Source: Mytilinidion resinicola (lineage: Eukaryota > Ascomycota > Dothideomycetes > Mytilinidiales > Mytilinidiaceae). Taken from it: DNA of 64,000 bases. This document shows positions 46,832 to 57,317 of the stretch, piece after piece. Under the pieces are notes generated by a model that was not told the origin of the DNA, did no database searches, and saw nothing but the letters and a program-made list of their open reading frames with translations. The stretch spans positions 609,241-673,240 of the forward strand of contig NW_022985438.1 of the NCBI RefSeq assembly GCF_010093595.1. The letters run 5' to 3'. The position numbers and the translations under genes are program-made. Every line of letters begins with the position of its first letter. Position 1 is the first letter of the stretch.

Positions 46832-47566
46832 TGGGTTGTCCATTGGGGGAAATAGCCACCAAGTCAATGCATGACGAACAGATAGGGCCATGTGGCTAAT
46901 TTCTCCGTACCTGGCGACGAAATTTGCGACCGTTGATAGTTGAATACTCAATCTGATCTTTCCGCATACTAGTGCAATGAATTGTGACATGGCCCTACCC
47001 CACCTTTCAAGCACGAACCCATCGTAGGTCTATCATAACGAGGAATTGCACTATTATGCGAAGCTCAGCATCGCAGTTCTGTAGAGCGAATTGGAGTGCG
47101 TCGGGATGACAGGAGCTTCAGCGTCAGAGGAAAAGAAGGCATCGGGCCGGCATGGGAGTCGTCTAGCCAAATGAGGCTGGCAGCAATTGCGGGTCCACGG
47201 CGCAGAGACCAAAATTGTGCGGCGACCGCAAACGACATCACACCACTACATCAACTGGAGATATCATCTTCTCAGGCTCGACCACCCTCGCATTCAAGCG
47301 GACCCTGTCTGTACGTGATGATCGATATACCCATACAAAGCCAGCTGCCCGTCTCACCCAGGACAAGCCAGAAATCGCAATGTCTCTCCCGACACGGCCA
47401 TCCAGCCATCAGCAGCCGCTCAGCCCTGCTCCCCCTCGAATGTAGACCAAGCCAAGCGCCCCCGGAGTCTTCGGGCTCCTCGACCGAATTTCATCGTCGA
47501 CCTTCGAATAGCAAGCAACAGTTATGATAAGGAGTGTGGACCGGTGGATGTGGGGCGAGTCATTCA
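46832..47566. other. intergenic region
   Basis: 735 bases with several short overlapping frames on the plus strand but no family features. It lies between two convergent genes. Confidence 0.5.
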
Positions 47567-48431
47567 TTACTCGTCACCGCCCTTCTTCTTCGACTTCTTC
47601 GAGGGTTGAGCAGCGCCCGCCTTCTTCTGGTGCACGACGAAGCGGGTGTAGCACTCTTCTGGGTCCCACTCGAAGCCGGCAAGGATGGGGTTCTCGAGTT
47701 CGTCGTCCGCCTGGTAGCAAAGTTAGAACGAGTACGTCAAGGTCCTACAGCAAAGCGGCGATGGACGACGGCTACAGTGACGAAAGGAACAGTCTCAGGC
47801 TCCTGATTCGTCTCTTGCGGCCGGGGCTGGGGTAGATGGCACTACTTACCTTCTTCTTGAACTGCTTGTGGATGGCATCTAGAGCGTCCTTGATGGTCAC
47901 GCCCTTGAGGTTCCGCGCAGTCACCTCGAGTCCCAGAGGAAAGTGTAGGTCGATCTTCTTCAGCTTCGGCTCACAAAGTGGCTTCTTCAGCACCTCCTTC
48001 TCATCCAGCGAGGCTGGCGAGGTGTTCAGTTTCCTTTGATAGCATCCTCAGTATTGACTCAATCTTCCGACAAGCAAAGCTCGTAGAGGAGTGCGGGCAA
48101 GAGCGGCAACAGCAGAGGAGCAGGTGTGTAGGACGAGTGAGAGGGACGAGAATTGGTGCACATAGTGGACGAAGTGTGCAATCTGCAGCAAGCACTCACC
48201 AGTTCAGCTTCTGGGTCTCGGGAGCAATCTTGATTTGCTTGCCCTCCTTCTCTGTAAGACACGTCAGCTTCAGCAACGACCATGACGCCGATAGCAGGTA
48301 GCCTCACCGAGATCAGCAATGTTGTAGACATCAGCAGCAGTGCTGCTCATCCGACGATGGCCCTTCTTGATGGGGTGCTCTTCGACGGCCGAGTCGACCT
48401 TGGTGAGCGGGGTGTGGGTCTCAGCTGACAT
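47567..48431 (-). CDS. conserved fungal protein (DUF6699-like?)
   Basis: Four exons on the minus strand: 48308-48431, 48200-48251, 47850-48033 and 47567-47710; predicted 167 aa, all junctions in phase. The N-terminus is polar (MSAETHTPLTKVDSAVEEHP, then RRMSSTAADVYNI). The conserved core is KEGKQIKIAPETQKLNW, KLKKIDLHFPLGLEVTARNL, KGVTIKDALDAIHKQFKKK, and LAGFEWDPEECYTRFVVHQKK, with a Lys-rich tail. The pattern of a beta strand with L-x-V-T/A, then V-T-V/I-x-D-A-L-x-x-I, recalls the fungal DUF6699 domain, but I hold this loosely. Introns 2 and 3 are 166 and 139 bases, clearly longer than the 46-65 usual here. The function is unknown. Confidence 0.75.
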
Positions 48432-49352
48432 GATGATGCTGGAGTGAGGGTTTGCAGCTACGAGTGGTGGTGATGCAACGGAGACAGGTAGGCTTGTCAA
48501 TGAAGACAATGAAGTTGATGAGCTGTGATTGAGTGTGATGGAGCAAGGTGCAGCAGATTCAGGCACAGCAGCGGTTGTGGTAGAAGGAGACAGACTGGAC
48601 AGGAGATGAGATGAGGGGTCGATGATGGCGTTACAATCACGAGACCTGGTCTGAGGGCACCTGAGCATCCGCAGAGCCCGGCCGAATCGGTCTTGAAGCA
48701 TGGACGGGGCCCGTGCGTCATTTGGAACAAAGAATGCGGGGGAGGAGCGATCGACCGCTGGCCGCATTAGGGGCCGAGAGTTTGCATGCCCGCGCTGCCA
48801 CTAAGCCTTGGTTTAGACTGCTGACTTCCCTTGATAAAGTGGCAGTCCACAGAAGCCGGCCAAGTTCTGCTCCACAACTTCAAATACACTGTCTCTAGGC
48901 TTCCGTACGGCCGCCTAACACTTCTTGAGGTTCTCTGATACATGAGTAAAATTGCAAAGTGACAGTGCTGGCGGAGTGGCGGAGTGTTGATAACATGCCA
49001 GACGGGGTTGAACTGCCACTTTTCGTTCAACGGACCTGCCTCCCAACGACAAGAGAAGGCCAGCTCGAACTTCGTATCTTCGTAAGAACGCTGTTCTAAT
49101 CGTGCAGTAAAATTATATTTTGTTGCCATGCAGCAAACACTGTCTCATCCCTTCGGAAACGCCTTTTCCCCGCATCCGACCACCGGCACCCGGCTCTATA
49201 TCTGCCTCTCTTGTCCAAAGGTCGTTCACTGAAGTCTCTACCCTTCCCTGCGTTGGATGCTAACGTATATCAGCAGCCATGGCCGGACGTCCCTTTTATC
49301 GCCTGCTCCAACCCTCTTGAAGTCTTCGAAATCTCACTGTCACCAATCCACT
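48432..49352. other. divergent intergenic region
   Basis: 921 bases with the divergent promoters of the conserved four-exon gene (minus) and the second SDR gene (plus). Near the minus gene, tgt/aga-rich tracts are seen. No supported gene. Confidence 0.5.
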
Positions 49353-50178
49353 ATGACAGACTCTTACAGAGGCAAAACAGTCATTGTGACGGGTGCTGCA
49401 GGTGGCCTGGGCCGCGCAATTGCGCAGGCCTTCCTGTCAGCCTCTGCAAACGTTGTCCTTGTCGACGTCAACCCAGCCCGACTTGCCGCCTGTTCCTCTG
49501 AGCTCAGTACCTCATATCCAGGCCATGTACTCGCCCTCCAAGTCAACATCACCGACGAAAGTGCCGTAGAAGAGATGATCAACACCACCACTAGCAAGTT
49601 CTCGACTTTGGATGTGCTAGTGAACAACGCCGGCATCATGGACCACTATGACCCCGTGGGCGGCCTGGAAAAGGCCATGTGGGACAGGGTTATAGCCGTG
49701 AATCTTACAGCACCAATGCTCACAAGCAAGTATGCGGTGAAGCAATTCCTTGAACAGGAGCAAGGGGGCGCAATCTTGAACGTGTCAAGCACATCTGCGT
49801 TGAAGGGTTTCATTGCAGGTGCGTACTCGACCTTCCCAATCAACGTTGTAATAGCCTCACAAAAGCACAGGCGCAGCATATACAGCAAGTAAGCACGGTA
49901 TTATAGGTCTCACCAAAAACACTGCAGTTTTTTATGCCAAGAAAAACATCCGATGTATTGCCATACTCCCTGGCCCTATGCAGACAAACGTTGGAGACGC
50001 TTGGGCGGATGGGATGAACGAAGAAGGTTACGAGACGATGGACAAAGCAAGGGCCTTTGACCCAGAACTATGCGAGCTGAGCAAGGTGGCCGAAACTGTG
50101 CTTCACTTATGCTCACAAGCTGGGAGCGTGTGCAATGGAGCTTGTGTGACCGTTGATAATGCATGGGGCGCGTGGTAG
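49353..50178 (+). CDS. short-chain dehydrogenase/reductase
   Basis: Two exons, 49353-49818 and 49877-50178; predicted 255 aa. The cofactor motif TGAAGGLG is at residues 13-20, NNAG (VLVNNAGIMD) near 90, a catalytic-serine region NVSSTS (143-148) and Y157-T-A-S-K161 created exactly at the splice junction. PGPMQTNVGDAW follows the active site. It is a classical NAD(P)-dependent SDR; an Asp at the end of beta-2 (VVLVDVNPARL) suggests NAD preference. The substrate is unknown. It is the last gene before the first repeat island. Confidence 0.9.
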
Positions 50179-50689
50179 CACTAAAAGAACAATACATTCT
50201 TAAACTGTATTAACTGCATAACCTGATTCTACGTACGCCCAGGGTTAATATCACTACGTACACCCCCTATATCGCCGGAGCGAAGTACCTTAATAACACC
50301 ACTGCAAGTGCAGGTAGTATAGCTCTGCCCGGTCCGCAGTAGACGCTGAGGCTAGCTGTCCTAGGCAAAGGCAGTGCAAAATTTGTCCTGATATGCTTTG
50401 CGCTATTTGTCCTATTGCAGAGCGCTCTGTAAATAGCGTAGCACCTATGCACAATACATCTAATAACAACAGACCAGCATGTATACACATATAGGCTTGT
50501 GTTAGTGTTAAAGCTACTATTAGGGTGTGTTGCCTAGTACCTGTAGCCATTTAGACCCGGCGGATAAGATAGCATACTTATAGTAACGTACTCCACAAGC
50601 GAGCGGTCCAGCACCAGAAAATAAATATTTCATAGCAAAATATCTCAACAACCACAAGATAATAACTTATAAAAACTTAAATATAAGCT

Positions 50690-50735
50690 ATGTTATACAT
50701 AATCTATGTTATACATAATCTATGTTATATTAAGA
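50690..50735. repeat. short tandem repeat, 16-base unit
   Basis: CTATGTTATACATAAT is repeated nearly three times in direct orientation in AT-rich DNA. It is probably a local replication-slippage array. Confidence 0.75.
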
Positions 50736-50759
50736 TTTTAAAGCTATTTATTTAGTAGT

Positions 50760-51039
50760 TGTAAGGATTATAATAGCATAAGCGTTATATCCCTATGCAT
50801 AAAGCTCTCAAAACAACTTAAACTATGCACGTTTGAACGTGATACAGTAAACGTTTAGAACAGGAAAAGTGAGATAACGTTACAGAAGCGTTAGAGGACG
50901 TTTCACAATGCTATACGTATGTATATATGTGCAACTCCGCTGCCGTCGATGTAAAAAAGAACTCAAGCAATACAATTCTATTTATCTATCCATACAACTC
51001 TGTTCTATCTCTCTCTGCATCGACTCTATACCTTTGACA
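50760..51039. mobile_element. LTR copy 1 (280 bases, inverted to copy 2)
   Basis: The sequence begins TGTAAGGATT and ends CTTTGACA, so it has the TG...CA ends of a long terminal repeat. It matches 58890-59169 over the full 280 bases in reverse complement with only about seven mismatches seen by eye. Unlike copies 2 and 3 it has no matching 5-base flanks (GTAGT versus GAAAA), so it may be the product of recombination or part of a truncated element. No retrotransposon coding region is present in the window. Confidence 0.7.
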
Positions 51040-51091
51040 GAAAACTCTAATTTTCTAGCAAAATTACCATTTTCAGATCTATAATTAAAAG

Positions 51092-52350
51092 GGGGCCACT
51101 AATCGCACACCCCCTTTTCACTAATCGCACACCCCCTTCTCACTAATCGCACACCCCCTCCCCCCCTGTCGCTTCACCACGTTCTGATTGGCCCGGAGGG
51201 GTGCTCCGAGGCCTCCGATTCGCTCGCCTAAGTCGCTCACTAATTCCAAATGCTCTCTCCAAATGCGGCCTTGATCGCAATCAATTACATCCTCTTCCTC
51301 TCCTTCTACAATACACTCACTATGGCCCTCCACCCGCCACGGCTGGCGTACTACGCTACAGCAGAGGTAGCGCATATTGCTCTACAAGCGCACGCATCAG
51401 CGCAGGGCTACGGCCTAGCAAAATACCGTAGTAAACCAGACAGAGTGGACATACGAGCATACCTCCAGGACGCATGCCGACAGCTCCGCCGCCAGCACCG
51501 CCTATTTCTGTAGTCCCTCGTCCAGCTCCTGTCGCTCGGAATGCCTATCAGTCGACAGCTACACCGGCTGATCTTTCTTGTATTGATCCAGCCCTTCTTA
51601 GGCCTACAGCTGCATCTACGGCAGCATCTACGGCAGCGCATACAGCAGCGCATACAGCAGCGCATACAGCAACACCTGCAGCTAAGAAGCGCGGCCGGCC
51701 GCCTGGTGCGAAGGATAAGGTACCACGGAAAAAGAGGCAGGAGCTCGGAGGCAAGACAGTGCTCAGCCTCAACCTCAGGTGGAACAAGAGGATGACCGTG
51801 CAGACATCCTACGACAGATTGCAGCTCTACAAGCACGTCTAGAAGGGTCTCAGCGTCCAGCAGGTGTCGAGGGGGGCACTGCTGAGTTATCAAGCCGGCC
51901 GCCAAGCCGTAGGAACGTTGTGGCGCCTGCAGAGTATAACTATAAGGAGGCTAAGGAGTATATGGATTAGTATATAGAGTAGGTGCAGGTGGTGATGCAG
52001 GGGGGCCAGGCTCGATGCAAAGGAGCCGTAATAAGGTGAGGTTTTAACAGGTTTAGCATGCTTGTAGGCACATAGGCACTTCTAGAATAGAACTTCTATT
52101 CTATACTTAGACTTAGGCTTGTACATAAGGCTATACAAATCGGTATACATCCTTTCCGATTCGTGTAGCCATATATATAGCCGTACGTAAGGCCGTACGG
52201 CCTCGCGTATAGCATCACGTGTAGATAGACGTATAGGTGAATGCCCGGAGGAAGCTCCGCGTTAATCCGAGCCAATTATAAGGTGGTGAAGCGACAGGGG
52301 GGGAGGGGGTGTGCGATTAGTGAAAAGAGGGTGTGCGATTAGTAGCCCCC
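51092..52350 (+). mobile_element. TIR element A (1259 bases) with 8-base target duplication
   Basis: The element is flanked by AATTAAAA on both sides (51084-51091 and 52351-52358). Its ends are inverted: GGGGGCCACTAATCGCACAC on the left and GGGGGCTACTAATCGCACAC on the right (other strand), and similarity continues for about 100 bases. Each end carries an array of a ~22-base unit with core CTAATCGCACACCCCC: three units on the left and two on the right. An 8-base duplication fits hAT or Mutator-like transposons; the G-rich long TIRs favour Mutator-like. No DDE transposase is visible, so it is non-autonomous. It contains overlapping frames for a putative DNA-binding protein (51319-51970). Confidence 0.8.
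51319..51970 (+). pseudogene. frameshifted element-A protein with AT-hook
   Basis: Three overlapping frames inside element A read in order. 51319 onward gives ALHPPRLAYYATAEVAHIAL and QAHASAQGYGLAKYRSKPDR, which resembles the start of FAR1-type/Mutator DNA-binding regions. A second frame from 51474 to 51842 has Pro-rich sequence, a (AAHT)n repeat and an AT-hook (KKRGRPPGAKDK). A third, to 51970, has EQEDDRADILRQIAALQARL, a short coiled coil. Stops and frame changes between them suggest a decayed or spliced gene. Because no catalytic domain follows, I read it as the N-terminal remnant of a transposase or an accessory DNA-binding protein. The similarity statements are by eye only. Confidence 0.45.
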
Positions 52351-52379
52351 AATTAAAATTCTATAAATTATAAATTTAA

Positions 52380-53045
52380 GGGGACAGATAATCGTACACC
52401 CCCTTTCGAGTAATCATACACCCCCTCCACCCCTGTCGTTTCACCGCCTTCTAATTGGCTCGGAGCAGCGCGGAGCTTCCTCCGGGCATTCACCTTTACG
52501 TCTCTATACACGTGATGCTATACGCGAGGCCGTATGTGAGCTCGTACGTGAGACTATACGTGAGGCTATACGAATCGACATGGCTATACAGTCTCTCCGT
52601 TTTACGGCGCATCCTTTCCGATTTGTATAGCCTCACGTACGGCCTTACGTACGGCTATATAGCCTTTCCAATTTGTATAGCCTTACGTACAGCCTCACGT
52701 ACGAGCTGTATATACAGTTGCATAAATCGGGCAGGATGCACTGTAAAATGGAAGGCTGTATAGCTATGCTGATTTGTATAGCCTCGCGTACGAGCTTATG
52801 TACGAGCTCATGTACGGCCGTATATACAGCTACACAAATCAGATAGGCTGCATTGGAGGCTACGTGGCCGCATTTGGAGACAGCATTCGGAATTAGTGAG
52901 CAAGTGAAGCAAGCCAATCGGAAGCTCTGGAGCAACCCTCCGAGCCAATTAGAAGGCGGTGAAACAACAGGGGTGGAGGGGGTGTATGATTACTCGAAAG
53001 GGGGTGTACGATTACTTATTAGGGGGTGTACGATTATCTGTCCCC
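52380..53045 (-). mobile_element. TIR element B (666 bases) with 8-base target duplication
   Basis: The element is flanked by AAATTTAA on both sides (52372-52379 and 53046-53053). Its ends are GGGGACAGATAATCGTACAC on the left and GGGGACAGATAATCGTACAC on the right (other strand). The subterminal unit TAATCGTACACCCCC occurs twice at the left and three times at the right, a mirror of element A. Its right end matches the left end of element A (GCTCACTAATTCC, CTCCAAATGCGGCC) and its left end matches A's right end (ACGTGATGCTATACGCGAGG), so B is a related deletion derivative in the opposite orientation. The centre is a mosaic of TACGTAC-rich imperfect repeats with no coding potential. Confidence 0.8.
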
Positions 53046-53250
53046 AAATTTAAATACTTGAATATAAATTTTTATAGTTTTATATCAAGTGGTGGTGGAG
53101 TATAAGTGTGCAAAGCTAGCAGTTTTGGCGGTAATTTTTGGGTGGCTCGACCGGGGGGCTGGCTCGACCGGGGGACTAAGACGTTACTATTGCAGCGAAG
53201 GACACGGGTGTTGAAAACGATATGCTGATTCGTCTTGTCATCCAAACTGA

Positions 53251-54420
53251 CTATCTCGACGCTCCCGCCAACAGATCAGTCTCTATGTTCTCCCAGAGGG
53301 TTGATGCCTTTGCTTCGTATTCAAACAGCTTCTTCGCCCTTTCAGCCGTTGATCTTGAATTAGCAGCGAACATATACGTTGCAATTCCCGGATAGTTAAA
53401 GCGTTCCATCATTGTGTTGACCTGTCCAGAAGTCACTCTTTGGGGATCCTCGGTTTTAAGAATCCCATGCTTGTGAAGAATGCTGCCAGCAGCCTTGGCG
53501 ATGTCTAATTGCGAAGCTTCATGAGTAGCCGCAAAGTAGTAGCCCTTCGTAGTCAGCTTCGGGTCTTATTTGGGATCCAATTTACATTACCTGAAGTCCC
53601 CAGTCGGCGTTGCCTCCCCCAGTAAGCGCAGCTTCTACCAATTTCAAGTAGATAATCATGAGGTCCTCGATGTGTACCCAGCTCCTTGTATTTGTTCCGT
53701 CCCCGGCATAGAACGTCGCGCCTAGCTTCACGGATTCCTCTAAGAAAACGGGCATGTAAACACTGCGCGTTCGCACCAATCCTCTCCCAGTGCCATATAT
53801 GTCGGGCGGACAAACAATTGCGGTTTTCAGAATATCTCCATGAGCGACAGCCGCACTTTGTATGATTTTGTCCACGTTGCGGTGCAGGGCACTGTCAGGA
53901 AGAGACGTGATCGCGTCTATGTCAGAGACATCAGACCAGACCTTGGGGTTCAATCTACCCATATACGTAGGATCCCGCCAGTCTGATATAATGCCAGTGC
54001 CGCTTAGGTGGATCAAGAAAGATTTTGAAGAGCGGCGAAGAAGTCCGGCGATGATTGCCTTGATACTGCCTTCGTGGTCCGAGTCTCCGCTATCTTTTGG
54101 AGAAAGTTATTATCCTGTTCAAGCTATGGCATCAATGCAAACCTACGAACAACAACATTGCTTTGAGAGACAGCATTCGCAATTATATCGAAATTGTCAT
54201 AGCCGCCCCTCACAATCTTGACGCCTGGATATCGTTCCTGGAATCCGTTTGGTACAGTGCGAAGCAACACCGTGAGGTTGTACTCGGGGTGTGTCGTTGC
54301 TAAAGTGTCGAGGACGGTGCCTCCAATATAGCCCGTGCCACCCGTACTTGATGGGGAGGGTAAGCTTGGTCGCGATCAACGATTCAAGGAAAACACATAC
54401 AGGAGTACGTTTGAACCCAT
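53251..54420 (-). CDS. NAD-dependent epimerase/dehydratase family protein
   Basis: Four exons on the minus strand: 54401-54420, 54147-54346, 53591-54093 and 53251-53544; predicted 338 aa. Splicing the 20-base first exon to the second creates the dinucleotide-binding motif exactly: MGSNVLLTGGTGYIGGTVLD (T-G-G-T-G-Y-I-G at residues 8-15). Further features are NLTVLLRT after beta-2, LSGTGIISD (about 125), AIVCPPDIYGTGRG (about 195), RSWVHIEDL (about 235) and GYYFAATHEAS. It is a Rossmann-fold extended-SDR protein of the nucleoside-diphosphate-sugar-epimerase-like type common in fungi; its substrate is unknown. A classical Y-x-x-x-K is not obvious, so catalysis may differ. It lies 61 bases from the decayed mariner end, boxed between two repeat islands. 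Confidence 0.85.
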
Positions 54421-55001
54421 CTTTGTCCTGTGTCAGTGGAAAATGTTTGCAAAACATGAAGCGGTGGTATGACAGCTTCCTACTTTAAAGCGGTTGCAAA
54501 GAGTTTGATTTATCGCACCTATGCCAGACAAGACCCAAGTGGGTATCGGAATAGGGAGAGCCGAAGCTGACCCTGTATTGCCTTATGTTTATCAGCACAC
54601 AACGCTGCCTGCAACGAAGTGTCTGCGTTCTGTATCAGCGCTGAGACTTGACAGCAAGAGCTGTTTGGCATTCGGGTCCAGGACCGGCAATGAAGACGCC
54701 AATTACATACTGTACAGTACTTCGGCAACAAAAAGGGTAACTGTCGTGTGGATGTTTAGACCTACGACTTGGTCTCATGTTGATGGTATGACGGTAAGGG
54801 AATGTTGTATTTGGATGTCGTGAGGAAGCTCCAGCCTATCCCAGAGCCCTTGTATGGTGTGGCTGATGTTGTGGCTGATGATGCCTAGGTACGTATCACG
54901 TGGTACCTAACTTCCGGTGGATCCCCGCCAAAATTATTTTCTTCGCGACGGAACTTCGTGCTCCAACCACCAGAGGCGGCCGCAACGACACAAACCTCGC
55001 C
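54421..55001. promoter_or_regulatory. divergent promoter epimerase/HAS1
   Basis: 581 bases between two divergent start codons. No TATA box or known motif stands out. Short frames show no family feature. Confidence 0.45.
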
Positions 55002-57317
55002 ATGGCAGCTTCCGAGATAGACACGAAGAAACGGAAGCGCAAGCACCGAGGCAGCAAGCACGAAGCCACGGAGAAGTCGACGCTGGATGAAGCAGTCTCC
55101 GATTCAACCCCGACCACTACCGCGGCACCACCAAGAGAGAAGCCGCGCAAGAAGGTAAAGAAGCAGGCCACGCCACGATCAGAGCCAGAGCAAGATTTTC
55201 AAATTCGCAAAGAGCTGGAAGATAGTGAACTGCTTCGTGCCCTCCCAGGCGACGAATCAAACAACGAAGCTGCGGAGACCAAATCGTCCCAGATACTTCG
55301 CAACGCCCCTTTGGAACAAGGCGAGCATGAAACTGCCCCTGCTGTCGACTCTCTAGCTGAAGAGCAAGGTGCCTTGCCTACTCTTGCCGCCGACCCCGAG
55401 CACTTTTCAGAGCTTCATCTTAACGACAAAACAATGCAGGCGATCAATGACATGGGCTTCAAGACTATGACGGAGGTATAAAACCCGACGAAACACAATG
55501 GATACAAGCTGATCCATAGCAGATACAGAGACGTGGAATACCTCCGTTAATGGCTGGCAAAGATGTTCTGGGCGCGGCGAAAACGGGGTCCGGAAAAACG
55601 CTTGCTTTTCTCATTGTGAGCGTTCTTCATGTCGCAAAGTTGCAAATAATGGCTAACATGGCTCCCCTGTTCCAGCCGGCTGTGGAGATGCTAAGCGCTC
55701 TGAGATTCAAACCAAGAAATGGCACAGGGGTCATTATCGTTTCGCCGACAAGAGAGCTTGCCCTTCAGATATTTGGCGTTGCCAGAGAAATACTTGCACA
55801 TCACTCTCAGACGTACGGTATCGTGATTGGAGGAGCCAATAGGCGTGCTGAAGCTGAGAAGCTAGCGAAAGGTGCCAACTCCTCGAAGTGGATAGATGTT
55901 AGCATAATCTAACAGCCTATAGGTGTAAATCTTCTCGTTGCTACTCCTGGGGTAATGTCGCGCCAACCATTTTTCTCCATTTCCATACTGACCAAAATTA
56001 GCGCCTGCTCGACCATCTACTGAACACCCCTGGATTCGTATACAAAAATCTCAAGTCTCTGGTGTAGGTTTCACTTCCCACTTACTTTTTGCCAGAGTCT
56101 CGCTCACAATAGCAGAATTGATGAAGCCGACCGGATCCTGGAAGTAGGCTTTGAGGACGAAATGAGGTAGGCTTTTGATGCTTTCCTGCCTTGGCAACGA
56201 AGATTTCTAACTCAAACTAGACAGATCGTAAAGATCTTGCCGAAAAACGATCGTCAGACGATGCTTTTCTCCGCGACGCAGACGACGAAGGTTGAGGATT
56301 TGGCAAGGATCTCGCTGAGACCAGGTCCAATATTGATTGATGTAGGATATCAACCAAGGGAGAAGCGGCGTACGATTTGGAGGCTGACCGGAGACAGGTC
56401 GATTATCGAAAAGAGCACAGTACTGTCGAGGGCCTTGAGCAAGGCTACGTTATCTGCGACTCCGACATCAGATTCCGCCTGCTTTTCTCGTTCCTCAAGA
56501 AGCACCAAAAGAAAAAGGTCATAGTATTCTTCAGCTCTTGCAACAGTGTCAAATTCTACGCAGAGTTGCTGAACTACATTGACCTCCCTGTCTTGGAACT
56601 TCACGGCAATATGAAGCAGCAGGCGAGAACTAACCGGTTTTTCGAGTTCTGCAATGCGTCATCAGGTATTCTCATCTGCACTGACGTCGCGGCTCGAGGA
56701 CTCGATATCCCGGAGGTCCATTGGATTCTTCAGTTTGACCCTCCGGATGACCCACGAGATTATATTCACCGAGTTCGTTCTTTTCGTCCCTTTTGAAAGT
56801 TGACTTACTTACATGTCGTAGGTCGGGCGTACTGCGCGGGGTGCCAATGGGAAAGGACGCTCCCTCATGTTCCTGCTCCCCTCCGAGGTGGGTTTCCTGA
56901 AGCTGTTGAAGGAAGCAAGGGTGCCGCTCGTCGAGTTTGAGCTTCCAGCAAGCAAAATTCTCAACATTCAGTCGCAGCTTGAGACACTAATCGGAAAGAA
57001 CTACTATCTCAACAAGGTATGAAAGCTCATGGTAAAAATGAAGATATGTACTGACTGACATGATATACTAGTCTGCTAAAGATGCCTTTCGTTCATACCT
57101 GAATGCGTATGCCTCGCACAGCCTCCGGTCTGTGTTCGACGTCAGCAAACTAGATCTTGTCAAGCTTGCGAAATCGTTCGGCTTCCAGACTCCGCCCAGG
57201 GTGGATATTACCTTGGGTGCAAGCTTAGGTAGAGATAAGAAAACAGAGAGCAGACGGGCGTATGGGAGTCAACCGAAGCAAGGCAAACGGCCAATGTACC
57301 AGAAGTTAGAGAGGTGA
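55002..57317 (+). CDS. HAS1: DEAD-box RNA helicase Has1
   Basis: Ten exons: 55002-55475, 55523-55615, 55676-55871, 55923-55951, 56002-56063, 56116-56166, 56221-56341, 56398-56772, 56822-57016 and 57072-57317; predicted 613 aa, all in phase with introns of 47-60 bases. Helicase motifs are I at residues 178-184 (KTGSGKT), Ia [13 protein letters not shown] at 287-290 ([16 protein letters not shown]), III in [19 protein letters not shown], and VI HRVGRTARG made at the exon 8/9 junction. The 150-residue N-terminus is Lys/Glu-rich and nuclear-type. The core ([15 protein letters not shown]-type C-terminus [26 protein letters not shown]) is specific to Has1/DDX18, a nucleolar helicase needed for 18S and 25S rRNA maturation and snoRNA release. 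The donor of intron 3 (GTGCCA) is weak. Confidence 0.95.

Larger units (their letters stand above)
50581..53189. mobile_element. decayed Tc1/mariner-like shell (nested insertions)
   Basis: The left end reads TA-GTAACGTACTCCACAAG and the right end, on the other strand, TA-GTAACGTCTTAGTCCCCC: inverted ends starting GTAACGT and bounded by TA, as in Tc1/mariner elements. Inside lie the LTR copy (50760-51039) and the two TIR elements A and B. Only about 670 bases of host element remain and no transposase can be read. The right end contains an 18-base direct repeat (ggctcgaccggggg twice, 53143-53177). The left-end sequence, including ATCTCAACAACCACA, recurs near 61060-61150. Boundaries are inferred from short matches. 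Confidence 0.4.

Noticed and set aside
51092..51170. Regularly spaced ~22-base repeats resembling a CRISPR array
   Set aside because: The units are directly adjacent without unique spacers, lie at transposon ends in mirrored arrays and the DNA is eukaryotic.
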